From assembly GCF_033170155.1 (NCBI RefSeq), contig NZ_CP137079.1, forward strand, positions 2,108,001 through 2,172,000: 64,000 nt of DNA, written 5' to 3'. This stretch comes from Raineyella sp. W15-4 (GTDB taxonomy: Bacteria; Actinomycetota; Actinomycetes; Propionibacteriales; Propionibacteriaceae). A program made the position numbers and the translations under genes. The notes under the pieces were generated by a model. That model searched no databases and had not been told where the DNA came from. It saw nothing but the letters and a program-made list of their open reading frames with translations. Below, piece after piece: positions 47,046-54,879 of the stretch (the stretch's first letter is position 1; every line of letters begins with the position of its first letter).

Positions 47046-48730
47046 GCCTGGGCCTCCTGTCCTGTCTCGGCCGGGGCGACCGTCGGCGTGGCCGCTCCGG
47101 CGGGTACGGCGGGTTCCCGGGCCGCCGCCTGGGCCTGGGCATCGAGGAAGTCCCGGGGCACGATCGGCAGCGGCGACACCTCCACCAGGCCGCCGGGTTT
47201 CCGTGGCACGGTCAGCCGGAACTGCGCGCCCTGTCCCGGCCGGCCCCAGGCGTTCAGCGTGCCGCCGTGCAGCCGGGCGTCCTCCATCGCGATGGCCAGG
47301 CCGAGGCCGGAGCCACCGATCGTCCGGGCCCGCGACGGATCGGCCCGCCAGAACCGGTGGAAGACCATCCGGGCCTGGTCGGCGGCGAACCCGACGCCGT
47401 GATCGCGGACGGTGACCGCGACGGCACGCTCGTCGCCCACCACGGTGATCTCGATCGGCCGGGACTCGCCGTGCTCGATAGCGTTGGTGATGAGATTGCG
47501 CAGCACCCGCTGGATCCGGCGCGGGTCCACCTCGGCGTACGCCGGTTCCTCGGCCCGGACCACGATCGGGGTCTGCTTGCTCTCCGCGAACGGCCGCTGG
47601 GCGTCCACCTCCGCCTCGACGATCTCGACCAGGTCCACCTTCGCCGCGCTGAGCACGGCGGCGCCGGCGTCGAACCGGGAGATCTCCAGCAGGTCGTCGA
47701 GCAGCGAGGCGAACCGTTCCAGTTCGTTGTGCAGCAGCTCGGTGGACCGCCGGGTCGCCGGATCGAACCCCTCCCGCGCCTCGTAGATGAAGTCCCCCGC
47801 CATCCGCACTGTCGTCAGCGGTGTCCGCAGCTCGTGCGAGACGTCGGAGACGAACTGCTGCTGCACCTGGGACAGGTTCTCCAGCTGGCTGATCCGAGTC
47901 TGCAGCTCCGAGGCCATGTTGTTCATCGAGGTGGCCAACCGGGCGACGTCATCGGTGCCGCGGACCGGCATCCGGTCGGCCATGTTGCCCGAGGCGAGTG
48001 CTTCGGCCGCCTCCCGGGCGGCACGCACCGGGATGACGACCTGACGGGCGACGAACGCGGCGACCAGACCGAGGCCGACCAGCAGGATGATCCAGGTGGT
48101 GATCACCGCACCGCGCAACACCTGGAGGGTCTGGGTCTCCTGGGTCAACGGGAACACCAGGTAGACCGGGAAGCGGCCCGCCCCCGGGGCGTTCAGCGCC
48201 GATCCCACCGCCCAGCCGGCCTCGGTGTGGCCGTCCTCGTAGACGATCAACGTGGGAGCGGCCCAGACCCCGCTGGTCCGGGAGACCTGGTCGGACAGCG
48301 CCGCCGGGACGGACTCGGGCTGCATCCCGCCGGACCGGAAGCTCGACACCGGGCCCTGCACCAGGACGTGGTACTGGCCGCTGACCGTGCCACGCTTGTC
48401 CAGGTCGATGGTGACCTTGCTGAGGATCTCGTTGATGTTGCCGGCGGCCAGGTCACTGGTGAGCATCTGGGTCTGCGCGCTGTCGAAGGCGACCTCCGCC
48501 TCGGCCATCGCGGCCCGGCGTTTGCCCTGCATCACCCCATCGCTCGCCTGCTGCATCAGCAGGAACCCCGCCGCGACCAGGACGGCCGTGGACGCCAGCA
48601 CGGTGCTGGTCACCACCCGCATCGGCAGCGAGCCGCGCCAGACGTCCAGCGGATGCCGGAAGAAGCCGCGCAGCGCCCGGGCGAACCACCGGATCGCTCC
48701 GGCCACCCGGGTGGGGAGCCTGCGGGCCAT
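47042..48730 (-). CDS. mtrB: Sensor histidine kinase MtrB
   Basis: 562 residues from ATG 48730. There is a first membrane helix (VVTSTVLASTAVLVAAGFLLM near residue 36), an extracellular domain of about 170 residues, a second helix (AVITTWIILLVGLGLVAAF) and a HAMP domain. The HisKA segment is FVSDVSHELRTPLTTVRM, with the phospho-acceptor His near 297. The HATPase domain has NLITNAIEHGES (N box), VRDHGVGF (G1) and GGSGLGLAIAM (G2). A Pro/Ala tail follows. Four bp separate it from mtrA. It phosphorylates MtrA to control cell division and wall genes. Confidence 0.96.
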   Translation of the reverse strand: MARRLPTRVAGAIRWFARALRGFFRHPLDVWRGSLPMRVVTSTVLASTAVLVAAGFLLMQQASDGVMQGKRRAAMAEAEVAFDSAQTQMLTSDLAAGNINEILSKVTIDLDKRGTVSGQYHVLVQGPVSSFRSGGMQPESVPAALSDQVSRTSGVWAAPTLIVYEDGHTEAGWAVGSALNAPGAGRFPVYLVFPLTQETQTLQVLRGAVITTWIILLVGLGLVAAFVARQVVIPVRAAREAAEALASGNMADRMPVRGTDDVARLATSMNNMASELQTRISQLENLSQVQQQFVSDVSHELRTPLTTVRMAGDFIYEAREGFDPATRRSTELLHNELERFASLLDDLLEISRFDAGAAVLSAAKVDLVEIVEAEVDAQRPFAESKQTPIVVRAEEPAYAEVDPRRIQRVLRNLITNAIEHGESRPIEITVVGDERAVAVTVRDHGVGFAADQARMVFHRFWRADPSRARTIGGSGLGLAIAMEDARLHGGTLNAWGRPGQGAQFRLTVPRKPGGLVEVSPLPIVPRDFLDAQAQAAAREPAVPAGAATPTVAPAETGQEAQA

Positions 48731-48734
48731 CGGG

Positions 48735-49457
48735 TCAGTCGATCCGCTCGGCCGTCGGACCGGCCTTGTACCCGACCCCACGGACGGTGAGCACGATCTG
48801 GGGGTGTTCCGGATCCCTCTCGATCTTGGACCGCAGCCGCTGCACGTGGACGTTGACCAGCCGGGTGTCGGCGGCGTGGCGATAGCCCCACACCTGCTCC
48901 AGCAGCACCTCACGGCTGAACACCTGACGCGGCTTGCGGGCCAGCGCCAGCAGCAGGTCGAACTCCAGCGGGGTGAGCGGGATCTCCTGGCTGTCCCGCC
49001 GGACCGAGTGCGACTCGACACTGATCTGCAGGTCGCCGATGGTCAGCGTCTCCGCCGGATGCTCGGTGGGCAGCCGGCGCAGCCGGGTGCGGACCCGGGC
49101 GATCAGCTCCTTGGCCTTGAACGGCTTGGCGATGTAGTCGTCCGCCCCGGCCTCCAGACCCGCCACCACGTCGGTGGTGTCGGACCGTGCGGTGAGCATC
49201 ACCACCGGGACGTCGGACTCCGCCCGGATCTCCCGGCAGATCTCCACCCCGTCCTTGCCGGGCAGCATCACGTCGAGCAGCACCAGATCGGGTTGCACCG
49301 CGCGCAGGGTGTCCATGGCCTCGTCGCCGCGGCCGACCCAGGTGGTCCCGAAACCCTCCTGCTGGAGCACGAGCTGCAACATCTCGGCGAGCGCCGCGTC
49401 GTCGTCCACCACCAGGATCGTCGCCCGCGACACCGCAGGCCGGGCTCCGTACGCCAC
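48735..49457 (-). CDS. mtrA: DNA-binding response regulator MtrA
   Basis: 240 residues, GTG 49457 with AAGGAG 8 nt upstream. The receiver domain has acidic pocket D18-D20, phospho-acceptor D62 in LLDVMLPGKDG, and TARSDTTD. The C-terminal OmpR-type winged helix contains PLTPLEFDLLLALARKPRQVF and VNVHVQRLRSKIERDPEHP, and ends VLTVRGVGYKAGP. It is the essential two-component regulator of actinobacterial cell division and wall metabolism; it is followed by its kinase gene in the same operon. Confidence 0.96.
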   Translation of the reverse strand: MAYGARPAVSRATILVVDDDAALAEMLQLVLQQEGFGTTWVGRGDEAMDTLRAVQPDLVLLDVMLPGKDGVEICREIRAESDVPVVMLTARSDTTDVVAGLEAGADDYIAKPFKAKELIARVRTRLRRLPTEHPAETLTIGDLQISVESHSVRRDSQEIPLTPLEFDLLLALARKPRQVFSREVLLEQVWGYRHAADTRLVNVHVQRLRSKIERDPEHPQIVLTVRGVGYKAGPTAERID

Positions 49458-49536
49458 AATCGGTACTCCTTGTCCTCCGCCGGTCGGCCCCTATCCTAAT
49501 CGCCCGAGCATACCCGACCGGGGCATGGTCCGCCGG

Positions 49537-50103
49537 TCAGTTGACGTGCGGGCTGTCGGTCCAGGTCGCGTACAGAGCCAGTTCCCCGCCCTGCCGGTGC
49601 AGCACCTCGCGCCACAGGGTCCACGGCGCATGGCCGAAGACATCGGTGTACGCGGCCGGCACGACGTACCACAGGCCGCGGCCGATCTCGGTCTCCAGTT
49701 GCCACGGCGACCAGCCCGCATAGCCGGCGAAGATCCTGATGTCGTCGTACGTGTCGACCACCAGTTCGACGGGCGTGTCGAGGTGCAGCAGCCCGATCCG
49801 GCCGACCACCGGGCGCCAGCCGGGGGGCTCCTCCTCGGGGTCCTTCACGCTCGCCAGGCAGACCGCCCCCTCGGGCAGCACCGGACCGCCCCGGTAGAGC
49901 ACGCGCGGCACGCTGACCACGTCGGCCCAGTCCGGCAGGACCCGTTCCAGCGTCATGTCGGCGCGCTTGTTGAGCACCACGCCGAGCGCTCCGTCGTCGT
50001 CGGCGTCGACGAGGAAGATGACGGACTGCTCGAAGACGCCGCCGTCGCGCACGTCGACGGTCGACACCAGCAGATCACCGCGCCTCGGTCGACGTACCTC
50101 CAC
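49537..50103 (-). CDS. YqgE/AlgH family protein (UPF0301)
   Basis: A 188-residue soluble protein. Family hallmarks are the N-terminal RGDLLVSTVDVRDGGVFEQSVIFLVD, GALGVVLNKRAD, LYRGGPVLPEGAVCLA and IFAGYAGWSPWQLETEIGRGLWYV. Structures of the family exist but the role is unclear. It lies between mtrA and the MauE-thioredoxin gene on the same strand; the 79-bp gap upstream of mtrA makes co-transcription with mtrA possible but not certain. Confidence 0.92.
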   Translation of the reverse strand: MEVRRPRRGDLLVSTVDVRDGGVFEQSVIFLVDADDDGALGVVLNKRADMTLERVLPDWADVVSVPRVLYRGGPVLPEGAVCLASVKDPEEEPPGWRPVVGRIGLLHLDTPVELVVDTYDDIRIFAGYAGWSPWQLETEIGRGLWYVVPAAYTDVFGHAPWTLWREVLHRQGGELALYATWTDSPHVN

Positions 50104-50122
50104 CGGACCATTGTGACCCGGG

Positions 50123-51136
50123 TCAGGAGACGTCGGCCGCTTCTTCCAGTTGCTCGGCGATCTGCACGTAGAACTCGCGCACCGCCGCCGATCCGACCAC
50201 CGGGCCGCCGGCGAGCAGGCCGTCGGCCCCGAGCAGCACCGCCCCCGGCGTGCCGAGGACGCCGAGCGTACGCCCGACCTCCCCGGTCGGGTCGACCAGC
50301 GCCGTCTCCACCCAGGCCGGCGTCGCGGACCGGTCCAACGCCGCGGCGGAGACCACGGCCCGGATGCCGATCGGCAGTTCCCGGGCCCGCCACCGGGGCA
50401 GATCGCGGGCGATCCCGGCGCAGGACCCGCAGCCCGGTGAGAGGAACAACAGCAGCTGGGCGCGGCGGTGGATCAGCGCCCGCAGCGGCAGCTGGTGACC
50501 GTCCGGGTCCTGCAGCGTCGCCTCGGGGATCTCGGCGCGGAGGTAGTCCTCCAGGTCCGCCTCGTCCTCCTCGGCGACCGGGACCAGCTCGTCGGGCACC
50601 GGGGCAGCGGGCCCACCGGGGACTGCCAACACCGCGACAGCGACCGCCAGAGCGGCACCGAGCAACCACCCCCACACCGTCGGTGCGGCGAGCCGGGCGA
50701 CCACCGATCCGCCGAGGGCGGCGTCGACCACCGCCCCCGCCGCGGCGACCACCAGGAGGATGTTGCGGGCAAGGGTACGTCCGGAGACCGGGGTGGTGTC
50801 CGCGGCGCCGAAGCACCCGCAAGAGACCGGGCCGGGGGCCCGGACGGCGAGGACGACCAGCACCAGGTAGGCGGTCACCAGGGCCACGCCGGCCACCGCC
50901 GGCAGCAGGGTCCACGGAGCGGGAACGACGATCAGGCCGAGGCCGACGACAAGTTCGGCGACGGGATGCCAGCGGCGGACGAAGGGGGAGCCGATCCAGG
51001 CCGGCAGTCCGGCTCCCTGGAAGGCCGCCTGGTCGACGTCCGGATGGCGCCACTTCCCGACGGCGGCCACCACCAGGGTGACGGCGACGATCAGCGGGGC
51101 GAGGACGAGGAAGTCAGGCACGGGGTAGTCGGGCAC
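50123..51136 (-). CDS. MauE/DoxX-like membrane domain fused to thioredoxin-like domain
   Basis: 337 residues, GTG 51136. The N-terminal half has four or more membrane helices (FLVLAPLIVAVTLVVAAVG, ELVVGLGLIVVPAPWTLL, LVTAYLVLVVLAVRA and others) and the CxC motif SCGCFGAAD typical of MauE/VKOR-like proteins. The C-terminal half carries LLLFLSPGCGSCAGIARDLP with a CGSC redox motif and a thioredoxin-like fold, ending FYVQIAEQLEEAADVS. The fusion suggests a membrane thiol-disulfide relay. The thioredoxin part follows an acidic linker, and whether it faces outside or inside depends on helix number. It is not adjacent to methylamine genes. Confidence 0.83.
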   Translation of the reverse strand: MPDYPVPDFLVLAPLIVAVTLVVAAVGKWRHPDVDQAAFQGAGLPAWIGSPFVRRWHPVAELVVGLGLIVVPAPWTLLPAVAGVALVTAYLVLVVLAVRAPGPVSCGCFGAADTTPVSGRTLARNILLVVAAAGAVVDAALGGSVVARLAAPTVWGWLLGAALAVAVAVLAVPGGPAAPVPDELVPVAEEDEADLEDYLRAEIPEATLQDPDGHQLPLRALIHRRAQLLLFLSPGCGSCAGIARDLPRWRARELPIGIRAVVSAAALDRSATPAWVETALVDPTGEVGRTLGVLGTPGAVLLGADGLLAGGPVVGSAAVREFYVQIAEQLEEAADVS

Positions 51137-51145
51137 GGCCAGATT

Positions 51146-52240
51146 CTACGGTTGGCGGCCTCGCAGCTCGACGACCTGTCCCCGGACGGCACTCTCGCGG
51201 GCGGCATCGAGCACAGCGAGCACGGCGGCTGCCTGGGCGACCGTCACCGGCGGAGCCTCACGCGTCCGTACGGCACGCGCAAAATCCTCGTAGTACCGAC
51301 AGTAGTCGCCCTGGGCTGATGGCACCCGCTCGATGCCCGACGCGTTCGAGAGCACACCCCAGTCCTCGGGCGCGGCGTATCCCCAGACGGCACGGCGACC
51401 CTCCGGACGCTCACCGCGCGCCAGCGCCTGGGTCTGCACGTCGGGGCCGTGGGTCCGGAAGGACCCCTCCGAGCCGAGCACCGCCATCTCCCGGCGGTTC
51501 AGCCGGTGCAGCTTGCTGGCCGACAGGAAGGTCTCGACGCCACCGGCGTGGACCAGCGTCATCGTGAACGCCGCGTCCGTCGACCCCTCCGGCGTGTCGG
51601 ACGTCTCCAGCCGTGCGTGCACCGAGGCCACCGGCCCGAACAGCCACAGGGCTTGATCGGCGAGGTGCGTGCCGAGGTCCCGCAGCAGCCCGCCGCCGGG
51701 TCCGCCCTCGAGGCCGCCGGGCTCGTCGAGGTCGAAGTGCGAGAAGAACTGGGCGGGCCGCCCGACCCCGCCCGCCTCGATCACGGCGCGTACGGTGCGT
51801 ATGTCGGTGTCCCAGCGCCGGTTGTGGAAGACGCTGAGGATGCGGCCGCGCGCCTCAGCGGCCGCCCCGAGCTCCAGCGCAGCCCGGGCGGAGGGCGCGA
51901 AGGGCTTGTCGGCGTCCACGTCCACGCCGAGCTCGAGCGCCTCGAGCACCAGCTCGCGCCGCGTCGTCGGCGGAGTCGTGATCGTCACCGCGTCGATCCC
52001 CGCGCCGGCGCCCCCCGCTTCGACCATCTCGGCCAGGCTCGCGTACACCGGGACGCCCGGATTGTCCGCTTCGGCCTGCGCACGACGATCGGCGTTGCGG
52101 GTCACCACGCCGGCGAGTTCGATGCCCCGCGCGGCACGGATGTACGGCGCGTGGAACAGCTGCCCACCCCTGCCGTACCCCACCAGGCCGACGCGCACCA
52201 CGCGTTCCGGCTGCGGGTTCTTGTCCTGGATGGCGCTCAT
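51146..52240 (-). CDS. Gfo/Idh/MocA family NAD(P)-dependent oxidoreductase
   Basis: 364 residues, ATG 52240. The N-terminal Rossmann fold has VGLVGYGRGGQLFHAPYI, NADRRAQAEADNPGVPVY and TITTPPTTRRELVLEAL. The motif DVDADKPFAPSARAA, with the conserved Lys of EKP-type enzymes, is followed by VFHNRRWDTDIRTVRAVI and the C-terminal GLLRDLGTHLADQALWLFG. The family oxidises or epimerises sugars and inositols; the substrate is not readable. A 32-bp palindrome lies immediately upstream of the start, so the gene is probably under a dedicated repressor. The gene's place at the edge of the accessory region suggests acquisition. Confidence 0.9.
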   Translation of the reverse strand: MSAIQDKNPQPERVVRVGLVGYGRGGQLFHAPYIRAARGIELAGVVTRNADRRAQAEADNPGVPVYASLAEMVEAGGAGAGIDAVTITTPPTTRRELVLEALELGVDVDADKPFAPSARAALELGAAAEARGRILSVFHNRRWDTDIRTVRAVIEAGGVGRPAQFFSHFDLDEPGGLEGGPGGGLLRDLGTHLADQALWLFGPVASVHARLETSDTPEGSTDAAFTMTLVHAGGVETFLSASKLHRLNRREMAVLGSEGSFRTHGPDVQTQALARGERPEGRRAVWGYAAPEDWGVLSNASGIERVPSAQGDYCRYYEDFARAVRTREAPPVTVAQAAAVLAVLDAARESAVRGQVVELRGRQP

Positions 52241-52241
52241 G

Positions 52242-52273
52242 CTCCCACCATATGTCCTGACATATAGTGGGAG
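52242..52273. promoter_or_regulatory. 32-bp palindromic operator upstream of the Gfo/Idh gene
   Basis: Arms CTCCCACCATATGTC (52242-52256) and GACATATAGTGGGAG (52259-52273) are complementary at 14 of 15 positions with a 2-bp centre. The left arm directly abuts the ATG at 52240 and includes its ribosome-binding GGTGGGAG, so a bound repressor would block both transcription and translation initiation. Which regulator binds is unknown; neither TetR gene nearby is adjacent. Confidence 0.65.
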
Positions 52274-52541
52274 TCAATGTGGCAATGAAGACAAAGAAGT
52301 GGGGCGGTCCAGACGGACGCCCGCCGACGGCGACCTTGCCCCCTTCACCGACCCCCATCCCCTGCCCACGGCCACCCCGTCGGTGTCTATTTTCCGCCTA
52401 ACGATAGACGCCCTGTGTCGATTCGTGTCATCTCGTGTCCATTCGCCCTGTGGACGCCAAACCGCCCCGATCTCAGCGTTTCCGAGGGATCGGGGCGGTT
52501 CTACACGGTTTCCCGTGTGGGTCCCAACAAGGGTGGTGGAG
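52274..52541. other. Non-coding stretch with hairpin, between Gfo/Idh and the Lsr2-like gene
   Basis: No supported gene. It holds an imperfect copy of a sequence found at the end of the recombinase remnant (GGGGCGGTCCAGA at 52301-52313 and 57198-57210), TCGTGTC direct repeats near 52425 and 52435, and the terminator-like hairpin at 52460-52500. Confidence 0.5.
52460..52500. terminator. Strong GC-rich hairpin, likely terminator
   Basis: AACCGCCCCGATC (52460-52472) pairs perfectly with GATCGGGGCGGTT (52488-52500) around a 15-nt loop that can itself pair partly. On the minus strand it is followed by a short T run (GGTTTGG), so it could terminate transcripts reading leftward from the TetR gene; it may also be bidirectional. 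Confidence 0.6.
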
Positions 52542-52793
52542 GTGCTGGGAAACTATTCAAACCCGGACCAGCGCCGGATAGGCGTGATCTCGCGCCTGAG
52601 AGCCGCTACCCCGGTCGAGACACCTGCCGGGAATCCAACCCGACAGACGGTGCGCCAAGACGACTCGGCCGACCAGATCGTCTCCCCCGCCAAGATCCGC
52701 GACTGGGCTCGAGCGAACGGCTACCAGGTCGGCGATCGCGGGCGAATCCCGGCGCCGATCAAGAAGGCGTGGGCCGTCGCGAACGAGCCCTGA
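52542..52793 (+). CDS. Short protein with an Lsr2-type C-terminal DNA-binding domain
   Basis: 83 residues from GTG 52542 (GTG 52533 or 52536 are alternatives, all within GGGTGGTGGAGG). The C-terminal 33 residues, SPAKIRDWARANGYQVG followed by DRGRIPAPIKKAWAVAN, match the Lsr2 AT-hook-like domain, including the RGR minor-groove motif. The Lsr2 N-terminal dimerisation domain is absent; the first 45 residues are basic and Thr/Pro-rich with no recognised fold. Lsr2 silences horizontally acquired AT-rich DNA; stand-alone short forms occur on mobile elements and phages. Its position inside the accessory region fits that pattern. Confidence 0.6.
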   Translation: MLGNYSNPDQRRIGVISRLRAATPVETPAGNPTRQTVRQDDSADQIVSPAKIRDWARANGYQVGDRGRIPAPIKKAWAVANEP

Positions 52794-52820
52794 GCCGCGT
52801 GCCTCGCAGGTGGCCGCAGG

Positions 52821-53294
52821 TCAGTCTGTCGGCCGGACCAGCGCCAGGAAGTCGGTGGCGAACCGGTCGGTCGAGAGCGCCTGGGTTCCGCGTCCGCCGA
52901 GGATCCAGTAGAAGGTCGGGCCGATCAGGAGTGCCGAGGCTTCCTCGGGTGAGACCTGGAGGGGCGCGTCACCGAGTACTTGGGTGATCACCGCTCGCGC
53001 ACTGTCGCCGAGCGGATCGCGCTTGGCGAGTAGGGCTGCCACTTCCTGGTCGTACTGCGCCTCGCCGAGCAGTGCTCGGTAGGCAGCGCCGGCCTGCGAG
53101 GTCGTCAGATAGGCCACCAGTGCGTCCAGGTAGGCCGACAGTGTTTGCACGGGGTCGGCGCCACGGGTGACGGCGAGCTCCTCAGCCGCGTCGTCGGCAC
53201 TGGCTTCCAGCAGGATCTCGGCTTTGGTCGACCACCAGCGGTAGACGGTCTGGCGGGAGACCCCGGCACGCTCGGCGATGCCCTTCATCGTCAT
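52821..53294 (-). pseudogene. TetR/AcrR family regulator, 5' truncated
   Basis: The frame encodes 157 residues beginning MTMKGIAERAGVSRQTVYRW, which is already the second helix of the TetR HTH. About 20-25 residues that normally precede it (helix 1) are missing. In frame upstream there are only 11 codons without a start before a TAG at 53328-53330, and no other frame upstream reads like a TetR N-terminus, so the 5' end was lost by rearrangement. The ligand domain (TLSAYLDALVAYLTTSQAGAAYRALLGEAQ) looks complete. It may be inactive or a dominant-negative dimer. Similar TetR genes regulate efflux pumps. Confidence 0.65.
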
Positions 53295-53473
53295 GGCGGA
53301 AGCCGACCTCGACGAGGAGGTCGTCGTCTATCAGGCCCATCATGCGGCGCTGGAGGGAGCCTGGCGAGAAGCGACCCCTGCGCGAGGCTCCTCGACGACG
53401 CGCTGGGCTCCCTGCGCCGCATCGCAGCGCCGTAGCGTGCGGAAGCCAAGCGCCCGGTGCATGGAGACGCTTA
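53295..53473. other. Rearranged non-coding stretch between the TetR remnant and the MFS operator
   Basis: No intact gene is supported. Several short frames exist on both strands but none resembles a protein family. The abrupt loss of TetR coding at 53294 suggests a junction here. Confidence 0.45.
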
Positions 53474-53528
53474 TTACGAGTCGTTCAGTAGCGAAACAGT
53501 GATAGTTTCGACACTACAAGACTCGTAA
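53474..53528 (+). promoter_or_regulatory. Promoter/operator of the MFS gene: TTACGAGT...ACTCGTAA with 39-bp spacer
   Basis: TTACGAGT (53474-53481) and ACTCGTAA (53521-53528) are perfect inverted arms; locally they extend to ATTACGAGTC/GACTCGTAAT. Between them is CAGTAGCGAAAC, then a second dyad CGAAAC/GTTTCG with a 7-nt centre. The same arrangement with the same 39-bp spacer is found at 54808-54862. An -10-like ATAGTT element lies inside. This marks a shared TetR-type control site. Confidence 0.7.
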
Positions 53529-54825
53529 TGGCGAAGGGATCTGTGCTGGCCTCGACGGTGCATGTGGATGACGCTCTGGCGCCTCGGCCCGGTTCGGTCG
53601 TGCGGCGTGGCGTGATCCCGCATGGCGGCGGCTTCTGGATCGTCGCGCTCGCCTTCCTCACGGAGATGGCGTTCTGCGCGGTGTCGACGCCGTTGTGTAT
53701 GCGATCTATCAGCAGCGCGACGGCTTCCCGACGCTCGTCCTGACCGTCATCTTCGCGGCGTATGCGGTCGGCGTGATGCTCAGCCTGTATCTCGCCGGTC
53801 ACCTGTCCGACTGGTTCGGCCGGCGGCGCGTCATCCTGGCCGCACTGCTGCTGGACCTGGTCTCGGCGATCCTGTTCGTGGTCTGGAATGATGTCGCGGG
53901 GCTCATCGTCGACCGGCTCATCTGCGGGCTCAGCGTCGGCGTCTTCACCGCCACCGCGACCGCGCACCTGTCGGAGCTCGGCGCCGCAGTGAGGCGCGCC
54001 CCTGTCGTCTCGAACATCGTCGCCATCTTCGCGAACCTCGGCGGCATCGCCCTCGGCGCGCTCTTCGGGGGCGTCATCGCCAGCTACACCGCGCGGCCGC
54101 TCGTCGTGCCGTACGTCGTGTTCGCGGTCTTGTTCGTCATCGAGGGCGTCCTCGTCGCGCTCGTCCCGGAGACCGTCGAGCGGCGCGAGGAGCGGCTGGC
54201 GTACCGGCCGCAGCAGATCGCGGTGCCGACGGCGTCCCGCGGCGCCTATGTCGCGGCGGGCGCGGCGGCCTTCGGCGCCTCCGCGGTGTTCGGCACGTTC
54301 ACCGGCCTCGCCCCGACCTTCCTGGTCGGCATCCTCGGCCAGCACTCGCACCTGCTCGCGGGTCTCGCGCCCTTCATCGTGTTCATGTCAGCAGCCGTGG
54401 CCCAGATCTTCACCGCGCGAATCTCGTTGCGCACCCAGATCCTCATTGCGATCATCGTCGCGATGCTCGGCTGCGCGATCCTCGGCTGCGGTGCCGCCGT
54501 CGCCTCGCTCGCGTTGTTCCTCGTCGGCGGCGGGCTCGCCGGCGCCGGCATTCTCTATCGCAGCGCGCTCGGCGTCGTGGGCGATCTCGCCGACCCGGCA
54601 CGGCGCGGCGAGGCATTGGCCGGCGTCTTCCTGTTCGGCTATGCGGGCATGATGATCCCGCCGCTGCTGGCCGCGGGCACCCTCACCGCTTGGCCCGAGG
54701 TCCCCGTTCTCGTCGGCCTCACGATCCTGGTCGCTGCCCTCGTGGTGGTCTCCGGCTCTCGGCTGCTCCGCCGCCGAACTGCTGCGGGGCGAACGCGAAC
54801 ACCGATATTACGAGTCGCGCAGTAG
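53528..54825 (+). pseudogene. MFS transporter (drug/efflux type), disrupted by a frameshift
   Basis: Frame 1 gives ALAPRPGSVVRRGVIPHG then FWIVALAFLTEMAFCAVSTPL to about 53695. The protein then continues in another frame as YAIYQQRDGFPTLVLTVIF, LSLYLAGHLSDWFGRRRVIL (the MFS loop 2-3 signature) and ten or so further membrane helices to 54825. The break is at TTGTGTATG (53693-53701): removing one TG restores ...STPLYAIYQQ. So either a recent TG slippage mutation or a sequencing error inactivates it. Start: GTG 53543 with GAAGGGA upstream is preferred to ATG 53528, which lies in the operator arm. The intact protein would be about 426 residues with 12 helices. Neighbours suggest a toxic-compound exporter. 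Confidence 0.85.
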
Positions 54826-54862
54826 CGAAACCGTGCTATTTTCGATTTGGACCTACTCGTAA
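54808..54862 (+). promoter_or_regulatory. Promoter/operator of the aldo/keto reductase-tetR operon, copy of the MFS operator
   Basis: TTACGAGT (54808-54815) and ACTCGTAA (54855-54862) are separated by 39 bp, exactly as at 53474-53528. Identical core bases include CAGTAGCGAAAC and GTG.TA.TTTCGA (dots are positions that differ between copies). A TATTTT -10-like element is present. It overlaps the last codons of the MFS gene. The tetR gene in this operon probably encodes the cognate repressor and also controls the MFS gene. Confidence 0.7.
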
Positions 54863-54879
54863 CGAGGAAAGGAACCGCG

